DNA of 64,000 bases from Narthecium ossifragum (GCA_963920575.1 OY986968.1:6193485-6257484), one strand, 5' to 3'; shown: positions 11,113 to 20,434, numbered from the stretch's first letter. The notes: a model not told the origin generated them from the letters alone. Made by a program: numbers and translations.

Positions 11113-11480
11113 GACCTAAAGTCCGATCAGTGGCGGCGCACGCGACATCAGAGTTGACGCCGTGATGAAAGTTGGAGCCCGACGACTCCAAATACATGCT
11201 CAAATAGCTGATCTTCAACCTTTCGCCTGTGTGATCATTGAAATTTTCTTCTGCATAATGAGTTTTGTCTTATGAATAGCTATATGTAATGTATGGAGAG
11301 CAAGAAAGAAAGAGAGTAACATACATAGGAAGTCAATGTGCAGGCGACCGTCGGAGAAGCCAACGGTTTGACGATGAAAGAAATAACAGCCGGCTAGGGG
11401 TCCGAGGAAAAGCCAAGGCCAACGGAGAAGCCTCCGGTCTCCGAGTTAGAGTCACCAAAGTCGAACTGTATACATTTGGC
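11113..11480 (-). pseudogene. GDSL esterase/lipase fragment, two exons with intron
   Basis: Exon 1 (about 11325-11480) encodes QFDFGDSNSETGGFSVGLG, containing the GDSL-family block I with its catalytic Ser in GDSN. After a frameshift it reads FFHRQTVGFSDGRLHIDFL. The donor GTATGT follows. Exon 2 starts after CACACAG at 11226 and reads CERLKISYLSMYLESSGSNF. This matches the usual exon 1/exon 2 junction (IDFLCE...SYLSPYLES) of plant GDSL esterases, which are secreted hydrolases of acyl and acetyl esters. The fragment stops at about 11113; the block V His and the rest are absent. Introns are retained, so DNA rather than cDNA was captured. Confidence 0.82.
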
Positions 11481-11681
11481 ATTAACAAATGAGATTGAAA
11501 ATAGTAGAAGCACTTGAACAACAGTGACGTTAGCAAAGAACATGCATGTATGGCTTTTATTAAGGCATAGAAAAGAACTTGACAGCTAAGCTATGTAATA
11601 ATTAGGAATGTGATCCTCGAAACCAATGGGCCATCTATTAGACCATCTATTAGCTCTGTAAAATTGAACCCCTTCAATGCA

Positions 11682-12410
11682 CTTCTGCATAACCTTAAGC
11701 TGCAGAAAACATGGATGCAAAGTAAACATCAGATGCTTCTAGTCCTAAGCTTTATAATGGCAACTGTAAAACAATAGTTCATACGTGAAATGTTTAATAG
11801 CACGTAGTTACAACTCCGAATATGCCATGGAGGAAAAGTTGAAGACCAAGTACTTAAATGAATCAGATACAAAAGTTCAAAGATGTCAACCTTGTCATGT
11901 CCCCTTTGGACGAAGAATCCCATTTGTGTTACAATGTCTTCCATCTTCTCAAACAATTCCTTTGGGGGAAAGTTCGATGTGAATCTAATTTTTCTTTTCA
12001 GAAATGTCCTGCCAACGGAAATTGAACAATTGGCATATTATCAAAACAAGGCATAGAAGTGCAGAAACCCATGCCATTTTTCTTCCTAATAAAGAACAGT
12101 TGTATAAAAAGGAAATGCATGGAGGCCAGGTAGAATAAGGACATGTATGAATTTGTGAGTGGCACTCTGTGATTGCTATGCTCAATAGTGTAAAGTGACA
12201 GTAGCTACTGAATTCAGCAAATGACTACATATCTGATTTGTTTTAGCAGTCCATAGATTACTTACAGCTCCTAATTAAATAGAAAATGGAAAAAGAAATG
12301 TAGAATCTTACCTCCTCGTCAAAAAAGCCAGATAGATAAAGAGATGTAGACATTCCACTTAGTTGGAAAGCATTCATGTGGGTGTAAACAGTTCCCTTCT
12401 CGCTTCCCTC
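11682..12410 (-). pseudogene. CIPK (CBL-interacting protein kinase) regulatory-domain fragment
   Basis: Three exons on the minus strand. At 12312 to about 12405, THMNAFQLSGMSTSLYLSGF is the NAF/FISL motif that binds CBL calcium sensors and autoinhibits the kinase; it ends in GAG|GTAAG. At 11891-12008 the sequence reads RKIRFTSNFPPKELFEKMED, then TQMGFFVQRGHDK, the phosphatase-interaction region; one extra base after its first four codons shifts the frame. At 11682-11699 it reads LKVMQK, after CTGCAG. The kinase domain and the C-terminus are missing. Splice sites are intact. The NAF exon is joined in frame to an atpC fragment upstream. Confidence 0.83.
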
Positions 12411-12424
12411 AGTTGAGGAGGCGT

Positions 12425-12790
12425 TGGGGCGTGGCCGACGGACAACGGAGAGCTCCCACTTGAGCTCGGTGGCGTTATCGTTGGCATTGCTCATGGCACT
12501 AATCCTGGCGGCGAGCTCGCTGGCGAGGGACTCCTGGAAGGCGAGGAGGATCTGGGAGCTGAGGTAGAGGGGGAGGAGGGAGTCGAGGATCTGGACGGGG
12601 TCCTGCTCGAACTGGAGGATCGGGGAGAAGGCGTGGGTTGGGGTGCGCATGGCCTCCCTCTCCACCGTCAGCTTGCCGTCCTTGGTTGTTAGCAAGAACA
12701 GCTCGTCCTCCGCTGCGTCCATGCACACCCCGTTGATGTCGCAGATCTCCCCCTTGGGCGACAACGGTAGCAGCGTGTGGATCACCCAAA
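12425..12790 (-). pseudogene. Chloroplast ATP synthase gamma subunit (atpC) fragment, copy A
   Basis: The minus strand encodes VIHTLLPLSPKGEICDING, then AAEDELFLLTTKDGKLTVER, FEQDPVQILDSLLPLYLSSQ, and ESLASELAARISAMSNANDN followed by ATELK. This is the C-terminal third of the nuclear-encoded gamma subunit of thylakoid CF1, whose final helix forms the rotor shaft. It includes the ICDING region at the redox loop, where the family's second regulatory Cys is followed by usual residues. The C-terminal end of the protein (RARQAxITxE...) is replaced by a non-homologous tail that runs in frame into the CIPK exon. The frame is open throughout this copy. Confidence 0.88.
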
Positions 12791-12926
12791 CCCACCAGAT
12801 AGCGATGCGGCGAGGGAGAGGTGTGGCGGTGGAGGATGGGGTAGAGAGAGAGGCTGCTTGCGAGAGGGGACGGAGGGAGCATTGAAGTACCTGGGGCTGG
12901 CGGAGTGGAGCCGGTAGAGGGGGCGT

Positions 12927-13291
12927 TGGGGTGTGGCCGATGGATAACGGAGAGCTCCCGCTTGAGCTCGGTGGCGTTATCACGGGCATTGCTCATGGCA
13001 CTCATTCTGGCGGTGAGGTCGCTGGCGAGGGACTCCTGGAAGGCGAGGAGGATCTGGGAGCTGAGGTAGAGGGGGAGGAGGGTGTCGAGGATCTGGACGG
13101 GGTCCTGCTCGAACTGGAGGATCAGGGAGAAGGCCGGGGTCGGGGTGCGCATGGCCTCCCTCTCCACCATCAGCTTGCCCTCCTTGGTTGTTAGCAGGAA
13201 TAGCTCGTCCTCCGCCGCGTCCACGCACACCCCGTTGATGTCGCAAATCTACCCCTTGGGCGACAACGGCAGCAGCGTGTGGATCACCCAA
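12927..13291 (-). pseudogene. Chloroplast ATP synthase gamma subunit (atpC) fragment, copy B
   Basis: This is the same segment as copy A, offset by about 502 bases, arranged head to tail. A TAG stop follows SPKG where copy A has GAG (Glu). The remainder (VDAAEDELFLLTTKEGKL, ILQFEQDPVQILDTLLPLYL, DLTARMSAMSNARDNATELK) is open. Some residues differ from copy A, so the duplication is not very recent. Confidence 0.87.
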
Positions 13292-13387
13292 ACCCAAACC
13301 CACCAGATAGCGATGCGGCGAGGGAGAGGTGCGGCGGCGGAGGATGGGGTGGTGGTGGCGGGATCGGGAGTGGTGGGTGTGGTGGGT

Positions 13388-13690
13388 TTGGGTTTGGGTG
13401 AGGTAGGGTACTGAGGTGTCCGGAAGCGGTCGTGGGGCGGTTTGCGGCGGAGAGGCGGAGATCCGTGACCCGTGGAAGAAGACCCGGGTATGGCTTGGGA
13501 CGTTCGACTCCACCGAGGACACCGCTCCCGCCTACACCGCCGCCGCCCGTGCCCTCCGTGGCCCCAAGGCCAAGACGAACTTCCCCTCCTCCCCGGCCCA
13601 TCACCCGCCGCACAACAACTCCACCGCCTTCCCCTCTTTCCCCCATCGCCCCACGACTAGTAGCCTGAGCTCGACCCTGGCGGTCCCCAA
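13388..13690 (+). pseudogene. ERF (AP2/ERF domain) transcription factor fragment
   Basis: The plus strand encodes a broken AP2/ERF DNA-binding domain. It reads GY, a stop where Arg is expected, then GVRKRSWG. A one-base loss and an 8-base duplication (AGGCGGAG) then shift the frame, after which it continues [20 protein letters not shown] and [16 protein letters not shown]. The WLG and AA..RGPKA signature is typical of ERF (class VIII-like) factors that bind GCC boxes. It is followed by a Ser/Pro-rich tail. It lies antisense to the Helitron, next to atpC copy B. Confidence 0.85.
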
Positions 13691-14141
13691 TGTGGGGCGT
13701 GGTCGACGGTGTGGGGAACAGAGAGGGAGAGAGGGGGATGGGGGAGAGGTCAATGGCGTGGGGAAGAGAGAGGGGGATGGGGGAGAGGTCGACGACGTGG
13801 TTCCTCAGGGAACAGAGAGGGAGAGGTCGCCGGCTTCTCAGCTGGTGGAGAGGGGATGGGTGAGGGGCACAGAGAGAATGGGTGAGGGGGAGAAGGAGAG
13901 GGGACGGGGGAGAGGGATGGGACGGCTCACATCCCCCCTCCGTCTCTCTCTCTCTCTGATGGAATTAGGTGGGGGAAGAAAGTTTGGGCGGGAGATTTTG
14001 GTGGGAATGAAATTTTGATAGGGGAATCCCAAAGTGGATGATGGAATCACAACCATTGGATTTGTTAGTAGATAAATCTATACCGTTTTTTATGTCTTAT
14101 AGTTGAGACATTTCAAAAACCAGCCTTCCTTATATAATAGA

Positions 14142-14420
14142 TATATATATAATATTCACAACATTATATGAATAATATTTACATATATATATTAAAATTT
14201 AACTTGATTGCATCATTATGTAAACATTATATGAATAATATATATATAACATTATATGAATAATATATATATAACATTATATGAATAATATATATTAAAT
14301 ATATTCAATAAAGTTATGTAAACATTAAAATTTTATGAACATTATTTTAATATCAATAAAATTATTATATTATTTTAATCTCAATAATATGTATATATGT
14401 GAAAAGTTTTAACTAGCAGC
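14142..14420. repeat. AT-rich tandem repeat
   Basis: Units of about 25 bases, ACATTATATGAATAATATAT plus a TA run, are repeated three to four times between about 14158 and 14300, followed by AT-rich DNA. No gene is seen from here to about 14870. Confidence 0.75.
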
Positions 14421-14869
14421 TGAGCAGACCATAGCATTACTCATTAGCTGGCCATATGTAGGACTAAAAGATTCAGCAACGACTTCTTCATGGAAAATAA
14501 GAGAAATGAGATGAGAGTACTAGATGTAAGATGCATATTTGGCGCATCAGGTGTGCTACATTAGGCAGTGCTACATCATTTGATGTAGGCATTTGATGTT
14601 GGCATGCTTATTTAGCCTTAGTCCTTATTTAATATTGTTAAATAACTAGTGTCATACTTGCTTATTAACATGCGATGTTATCTATTAGAGATATTTTCCT
14701 ATATGCCACTCAAAAGATCCTAATTTGCATACTTAATATCAGGAACATCTTGAATCTTGATAATAGCATGTTATGACAATTGACAGGGGTTATTGCTTTT
14801 TAATTAGTATTGCAAAACCCTAAGTAGGTTGGCCGAATGAATGCGAAGGTTCTCCAAATTCAGCGGCCA

Positions 14870-15320
14870 AAATACTAATCGATTAATTTGTGCGTCAAAA
14901 TCAGGCAGTTGGCACGATAGTCCAGCATTCCCATGAAGTCATTTAACGTCAATGAACTGTCCACTATGACCCATTTTGCTCTCGAACTTATTGTCATCGT
15001 ACGTGCATGATCGACCCATTCATGGGGACGAACAATGCTTGTGGTTTTTTCGCCCTTCTCACTTGTCGTTTGTTTGATCCCGTTGAGACGGTCCGTACCT
15101 ACTTCATGGCTTGATGTAATTTTGTTTCCTTTAACCTTTGGCCTCGTCTGATGCAGGTTGAGAAACTGAACAGGCTGAATCAGCAGAGGAGGCTGAACTA
15201 GCGAGACAGCCAAGGCGATCGGAGCAAACCTGGTTTCCGTCAGTTCGAATTAGGTCTCCGGACGACTGTGACCGTCGGATGGCATAACTTTTGATCACGG
15301 TGTCCGATCAGAGCGTATGA
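14870..15320 (+). mobile_element. Remnant of an LTR retrotransposon and start of an old LTR (split copy 1)
   Basis: From about 15155 (TGATGCAGG...AGAGGAGGCTGAAC) the sequence matches 21048-21225 of a second copy. It is interrupted at 15325 by the Ty3/gypsy element and resumes at 20435. I see no readable protein domain in 14870-15150. Confidence 0.6.
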
Positions 15321-15325
15321 GGTGT

Positions 15326-16136
15326 TGTTACGAGCTCAACCATCGCTGAATCCGGCCAGACCAGATCCACGCCCAAACCCAAGCATGGGCGGACCCATGG
15401 TCAAGGCTAGATGGGACCCACGTCCCTTGAGGTGGCTTAGCCAAGCCGGCCTTAGCTGGTTACTACCTTAGTTAGTTCTTAATTACTTTCCTAGTTGATT
15501 TCCTAGTTTGAGTCCAGTTTATGTTTTGTTTTATTAGTTCCTATTTTGAGTTCAGTTTGTTAGGAAGTTTGAGTTATGATTGAGTCTTAGTAGGAAAGTA
15601 TGGTTACTTGCTGATTAAAGCAAGGTAGTTCTCTAGTTGAAGTAGGACTCTCTTGAGGCCTCTATAAAAGGACCTCCATAGCTTGTATTAGGTTTTATGC
15701 ATTGAAGAATAAAGTTAGTAGTTAAAGTAGGATATCTTAGGAGTAGCTCTAATTTAATATTCCACCACCACCAGCCCCCCCACATTTCTCTCTCTTGCTG
15801 GCCTTCTCCACCCGCCGGCTACCATCATCACTACCGCCGTTCGCCGCTACCAACCACCGCTTCCATCCCGGCGTCCTCCTTGGCTGCCGCCCCCCTTCTT
15901 CCACCTCTCTTGGCGTGGATCTCCAAGAGTAACCAGCCAACCACAAGAGGATCTGCAAGGTAACCTCTTCTCTACCGTCTCCTACCTCCAGTCTTCATCT
16001 TCCTCGTCGAATACCTAGGGTCCTTCTCCTAAAACCCTAAAGGTATCTCTCGACCTAGCCATAGATTTGGCTAAGGAAGAACTGAGACCAGGGAAGAGAC
16101 CAGGTACCCGTGCCTACGAGAAGGCTCGGCGTAACA
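15326..16136 (+). repeat. 5' LTR of the Ty3/gypsy element
   Basis: 811 bp, TGTTAC...GTAACA. It has a TATA box TCTATAAAAG at 15661-15670, with the probable transcription start 25-30 bases downstream. Confidence 0.95.
15661..15670 (+). promoter_or_regulatory. LTR TATA box
   Basis: TCTATAAAAG in the 5' LTR; the same box lies at about 19956-19965 in the 3' LTR. Confidence 0.7.
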
Positions 16137-16198
16137 ACTTGGCATCAGAGCTCCGATCCGTCGGCTGTGCCGCCCAAAGCCTTCCAAAAGCTGCGTTG

Positions 16199-16867
16199 AT
16201 GGCCGGAGATACCGCCGCGAGTGCTTCCAAGGAGCGGGACCTTTCCGTAACCAGAGAAGAGATCGACGATATCAAGGGATCACTGCTGTCCCTTCATACT
16301 GTGCAGCACGAGACGCATGCCTTGATCCTCGGGCTCTCGGAGAGGATGGCGTTCATGGCCTTGCAGATGCCGGGACAGAGTCCAGGAACTGCGGGAGAGC
16401 AAGGTAACCCTAACCCTAATCCTAACCAGCCTCCTACCACAACTCCTAGTCCCCCTAGGACTCCTCATGAACCAGTCCACATCCAGGAAGGATTCGGCCC
16501 TAGTCCCAACTACATCTTGGTTGGACCAGGCCCTACCCTCCCACCCAACCGGCTCAACCAGCCCACACCACACCCCTGGCCGGCCCCACCACCTTACCAC
16601 CACCACCTGGCTCCACTGTCCTTCCACCCCCACCATACCAGCCTCTATATCCAACCTATCACCTCCCTCCATACCAGCAGCCTGCGCCCCCTCCACATGT
16701 CCCCTACAACCCAGCTCCTGCACCACCCCATTACTACCCTCCTCACATCCCACCGGCCTATGAGCAGCCCCATGACCCAATCCGTGAGCAACCCCTTGCT
16801 GCCCGGATTCGCCGCATGGACTTCCCCCGCTATGATGGAGCTGCAGATCCTACTCACTGGATCCTGA
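16199..16867 (+). CDS. Gag N-terminal part of the Ty3/gypsy element (frame-shifted from pol)
   Basis: The first ATG after the primer site opens a frame reading MAGDTAASASKERDLSVTRE, a helical N-terminus, then a Pro/Asn/His-rich linker. The real gag continues in another frame: the frame used by the downstream ORF already reads a matching Pro/Tyr-rich linker from about 16610 (PYQPLYPTYHLPPYQQP). A one- or two-base indel therefore lies in the CCACCACC tract around 16580-16615. It may be a genuine mutation or a sequence error. The last part of this ORF, after about 16610, is out of frame. Confidence 0.75.
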   Translation: MAGDTAASASKERDLSVTREEIDDIKGSLLSLHTVQHETHALILGLSERMAFMALQMPGQSPGTAGEQGNPNPNPNQPPTTTPSPPRTPHEPVHIQEGFGPSPNYILVGPGPTLPPNRLNQPTPHPWPAPPPYHHHLAPLSFHPHHTSLYIQPITSLHTSSLRPLHMSPTTQLLHHPITTLLTSHRPMSSPMTQSVSNPLLPGFAAWTSPAMMELQILLTGS

Positions 16868-19704
16868 AGGCAGAGCAGTTCTTCTCTTATCATCCTATCC
16901 ATGAGCGAGAGAAGGTCCGCTATGCCGCCTATCACTTCGATGGAGATGCCCAGACATGGTACCAACTGTCGAAGGATACGGACGAGTGCGCAACATGGCA
17001 TACCTTCCAGCATGCCTTGCACTTGCGCTATGGACCGACGACCTACGAGGACCCCATCGGCGAACTCACTCGAATTCAGCAAGATGGTTCAGTCCGAGAC
17101 TACCAGATCCGGTTCGATCGAGGTCTAGGTCGTGTTCCACACTTGGCTCGAGACGTGGTACTGAGTCTCTTCATCAGCGGACTGAAACCGGCCATCAGGT
17201 ACGATGTTCAGCTCGCTAGACCAGCCACCATAGCCGAGGCTATCAGCTACGCCAAGACTCATGAGGCGAAGGAGTACGCGATCCGGCATGCTACGGCAAG
17301 GACGACGCCTGCACCTACCCGTCTAGCCCCCGCTGCCCGTGCCGCGCCCGCAAATTGGAGTTCGAGTGAGACTAGGACTCCTAATCCTACTCAAACTAGG
17401 ACTCCTAGTCAGACTCAAACTCTAGTCCAACCTCAACGGAGACAGCTATCTCTAGCTGAACTGCAACAACGAAGAGCACATGGACTTTGCTTCCAATGTG
17501 ACGAGCCATATACACCAGGGCACCGCTGTAAGCAGTTGTTGAGCATTGAGGTCGTCAATGAGGAACCAGCCATGGAAGCCGAATCTGGGAATCCGATCCC
17601 ACCTGAAGAAGAGTCAGGAGAAGATGATGTTCCGGCCGAACCGGAACCCTACATCACCTTCCATGCTATGGTCGGGACCCCTACACCGCAGACCATTCGA
17701 GTAAGGGGATCCATAAACTCAGTCCCGATCATCTTGCTCATTGATTCAGGAAGCACCCAGAACTTCCTGGCAGATCATCTCGCACAGAAGCTAGGTCTCA
17801 TGCCCCAGACTAACCCCGGATTCCATGTGACCGTGGCCAGTGGTGAACACTTAGAGTCCCCGGGAAGGTGTCCCAGGGTAGGCATCCATCTCCAGGGAGT
17901 CCTAGTCCACGTGGACTTCTTCCTCTTACCTCTACAGGGTTGTGATGCAGTCCTAGGAGCACAGTGGCTGCTAACCCTAGGAGACATTCAGATGAACCTT
18001 AAGGAGCTGAAGGTGAGATTCCATCTCGGCGAGGAGCAGATCGAGTTACAAGGGATAAAGGTACCCTCACCCACCAGGCTCTACTCTGAAGCCGCAGCCC
18101 TACATAGCATCCGTAGGGGAGATCAGGGATGGCTCTGTATGCTGAAGAGCAGTCCAAACTCAGATCGTCCAGAAGGCCCAACCGGGATCACCCTTGGTGG
18201 GAAATTTGAAGGGGACGTTCCCCTTGACCCTGCTCTGGCCACCCTCTTGGAGCAATACTCCGACCTCTTCGCTGAGCCCACCGGACTTCCTCCTGCCCGT
18301 GAGCATGAACATCACATACCATTGAAGCAAGGAGAAGGTCCTGTGAATGTACGGCCCTACAGGTACCCCCAATACCAGAAGACGGAGATAGAACAACAGG
18401 TGGCTACCCTACTCAAGAATGGTGTCATACGTACTTCATCCAGCCCCTACTCATCACCGGTCATGCTAGTCAAGAAGCAGGATGGATCATGGCGCATGTG
18501 CATCGATTACCGAGCTCTCAACAAAGCAACAGTCAAGGATAAGTTCCCTATTCCCGTGGTTGACGAGTTGCTGGACGAACTTCACAACGCAGCCATCTTC
18601 TCCAAGCTGGATCTTCGTTCCGGGTATCACCAGATCCGGATGTACCTGCCGGACGTTGAAAAAGCTGCCTTCCGTACACACCATGGTCACTATGAGTTCC
18701 TTGTTATGCCGTTCGGGCTGACCAACGCCCCCTCTACTTTTCAGGCATTAATGAACTCCATCTTTGAGCTCTTGCTCCGCAGGTTTGTCCTAGTCTTCTT
18801 CGACGATATACTAATCTACAGCCGGAGTACGCAGGAGCATCTGGGTCACTTGTCCACCGTCTTCACCATCCTAAGAGAACACCAACTTCTCTTAAGGAAG
18901 GACAAGTGTCAGTTCGGTCAGCATCAAGTTCGCTACTTAGGTCATGTCGTCTCCCCGGAAGGTGTGGCCATGGATGCTGATAAGATTGCTGCCATGATAA
19001 GTTGGCCGTCCCCTACTATTGTCAAGGAGCTGCGCGGGTTTCTTGGACTTACCGGTTACTATCGGAAGTTCGTGCAGCACTACGGGACAATTGCAAGACC
19101 ATTGACGCAGCTGCTAAAGAAGGGTAACTTCCAATGGAACCTCGAGGCGGAACAAGCTTTCCAGCAACTCAAGGAAGCCATGATGACCGGCCCTGTTTTG
19201 GCCTTGCCTGACTTCACCAAGCCCTTCTTAGTCGAGTGTGATGCCTCTTCCTACGGCATTGGTGCAGTCCTCATGCAAGAGAAGAAGCCCATCGCCTACT
19301 TCAGCCAGGCGTTACCTCCAAGAGAACAAGGAAGATCAACATATGAGAAGGAGATGCGGGCATTGGCGTTGGCTGTCCAGAAGTGGAGACCCTACTTACT
19401 TGGCTCCAAGTTCATCGTCCGGACCTATCATAGGAGTCTCAAACATTTTTGGGAACAGACCGTGTCGACCGAAGCACAGCAGAAGTGGCTTGTGAAATTG
19501 CTGGGCTATGACTTCGACATCGAGTACAAGAAGGGTTTAGAGAATTCAGTTGCAGATGCCCTCTCCCGAGTGCCACCACTTAGCCTTGAGGCCAAGGCTT
19601 GTTCTGAAGGGGAAGGGGATGTTACGAGCTCAACCATCGCTGAATCCAGCCAGACCAGATCCACGCCCAAACCCAAGCATGGGCGGACCCATGGTCAAGG
19701 CTAG
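16816..19704 (+). CDS. Gag-Pol polyprotein: capsid, zinc knuckle, protease, RT, RNase H (no integrase)
   Basis: 962 residues. Residues 1-160 are the retrotransposon Gag domain (MDFPRYDGAADPTHW, then TWYQL). A CCHC knuckle lies at about 221-235 (CFQCDEPYTPGHRCKQ). An aspartic protease is at about 307 (LLIDSGSTQNFLADHLA). RT spans about 480-690, with WRMCIDYRALNKATVKDKFP, FSKLDLRSGYHQI and the polymerase box VFFDDILIYS. RNase H follows at about 800, with VECDASSYGIGAVL and TYEKEMRALAL; the usual TDHRSLK reads TYHRSLK here, replacing a catalytic Asp by Tyr. After VADALSRVPPLS, where the integrase HHCC should begin, only ~25 residues remain before the 3' LTR at 19620. The final 28 codons are LTR sequence. 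Confidence 0.93.
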   Translation: MDFPRYDGAADPTHWILKAEQFFSYHPIHEREKVRYAAYHFDGDAQTWYQLSKDTDECATWHTFQHALHLRYGPTTYEDPIGELTRIQQDGSVRDYQIRFDRGLGRVPHLARDVVLSLFISGLKPAIRYDVQLARPATIAEAISYAKTHEAKEYAIRHATARTTPAPTRLAPAARAAPANWSSSETRTPNPTQTRTPSQTQTLVQPQRRQLSLAELQQRRAHGLCFQCDEPYTPGHRCKQLLSIEVVNEEPAMEAESGNPIPPEEESGEDDVPAEPEPYITFHAMVGTPTPQTIRVRGSINSVPIILLIDSGSTQNFLADHLAQKLGLMPQTNPGFHVTVASGEHLESPGRCPRVGIHLQGVLVHVDFFLLPLQGCDAVLGAQWLLTLGDIQMNLKELKVRFHLGEEQIELQGIKVPSPTRLYSEAAALHSIRRGDQGWLCMLKSSPNSDRPEGPTGITLGGKFEGDVPLDPALATLLEQYSDLFAEPTGLPPAREHEHHIPLKQGEGPVNVRPYRYPQYQKTEIEQQVATLLKNGVIRTSSSPYSSPVMLVKKQDGSWRMCIDYRALNKATVKDKFPIPVVDELLDELHNAAIFSKLDLRSGYHQIRMYLPDVEKAAFRTHHGHYEFLVMPFGLTNAPSTFQALMNSIFELLLRRFVLVFFDDILIYSRSTQEHLGHLSTVFTILREHQLLLRKDKCQFGQHQVRYLGHVVSPEGVAMDADKIAAMISWPSPTIVKELRGFLGLTGYYRKFVQHYGTIARPLTQLLKKGNFQWNLEAEQAFQQLKEAMMTGPVLALPDFTKPFLVECDASSYGIGAVLMQEKKPIAYFSQALPPREQGRSTYEKEMRALALAVQKWRPYLLGSKFIVRTYHRSLKHFWEQTVSTEAQQKWLVKLLGYDFDIEYKKGLENSVADALSRVPPLSLEAKACSEGEGDVTSSTIAESSQTRSTPKPKHGRTHGQG

Positions 19705-20429
19705 ATGGGACCCACGTCCCTCGAGGTGGCTTAGCCAAGCCGGCCTTAGCTGGTTACTACCTTAGTTAGTTCTTAATTGCTTTCCTAGTTGATTTCCTAG
19801 TTTGAGTCCAGTTTATGCTTTGTTTTATTAGTTCCTATTTTGAGTCCAGTTTGTTAGGAAGTTTGAGTTATGATTGAGTCTTAGTAGGAAAGTATGGTTA
19901 CTTGCTGATTAAAGCAAGGTAGTTCTCTAATTGAAGTAGGACTCTCTTGAGGCCTCTATAAAAGGACCTCCATAGCTTGTATTAGGTTTTATGCATTGAA
20001 GAATAAAGTTAGTAGTTAAAGTAGGATATCTTAGGAGTAGCTCTAATTTAATATTCCACCACCACCAGCCCCCCACGTTTCTCTCTCTTGCTGGCCTTCT
20101 CCACCAGCCGGCTACCATCATCACCACCGCCGTTCACCGCTACCAGCCACCGCTTCCATCCCGGCGTCCTCCTTGGTTGCCGCCCCCCTTCTTCCACCTC
20201 TCTTGGCGTGGATCTCCAAGAGTAACCAGCCAACCACAAGAGGATCTACAAGGTAACCTCTTCTCTACCGTCTCCTACCTCCAGTCTTCATCTTCCTCGT
20301 CGAATACCTAGGGTCCTTCTCCTAAAACCCTAAAGGTATCTCTCGACCTAGCCATAGATTTGGCTAAGGAAGAACTGAGACCAGGGAAGAGATCAGGTAC
20401 CCGTGCCTACGAGAAGGCTCGGTGTAACA
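19620..20429 (+). repeat. 3' LTR of the Ty3/gypsy element
   Basis: 810 bp, about 98% identical to the 5' LTR by eye; most differences are transitions. Confidence 0.95.
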
Positions 20430-20434
20430 GGTGT

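Larger units (their letters stand above)
8772..14141 (-). mobile_element. Non-autonomous gene-capturing Helitron, 5370 bp
   Basis: On the minus strand the 5' end is A|TCTATTATATAAGGAAGG (T of TC at 14141) and the 3' end is ATCCACTAG|T (CTAG at 8775-8772). These fit the plant Helitron rules: 5'-TC, 3'-CTRR, insertion between A and T, no TSD. Near the 3' end a 13 bp inverted repeat (GGATGCCCGTGCC and its complement) could form the terminal hairpin, though its spacer is unusually long. No Rep/helicase protein is encoded. It carries GDSL esterase, CIPK and atpC fragments on its own strand and an ERF fragment on the other. The flanks are TA-rich, consistent with insertion in a (TA)n run. Confidence 0.78.
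15326..20429 (+). mobile_element. Ty3/gypsy retrotransposon lacking integrase, 5104 bp
   Basis: It is flanked by the TSD GGTGT (15321-15325 and 20430-20434). The 5' LTR is 15326-16136 and the 3' LTR 19620-20429, each starting TGTTACGAGC and ending GTAACA. Next to the 5' LTR is a near iMet primer site (TTGGCATCAGAGC, 16139-16151); next to the 3' LTR is the polypurine tract GAAGGGGAAGGGGA. By eye the LTRs differ at about 15 sites in 810 (about 2%), so the insertion is young. Gag, protease, RT and RNase H are present. Integrase and any chromodomain are absent: the pol frame runs directly into the 3' LTR. Confidence 0.95.

Noticed and set aside
12499..13522. Long overlapping ORFs on both strands around the atpC copies
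   Set aside because: They are alternative frames of GC-rich atpC and ERF sequence; only the atpC frame matches a family.
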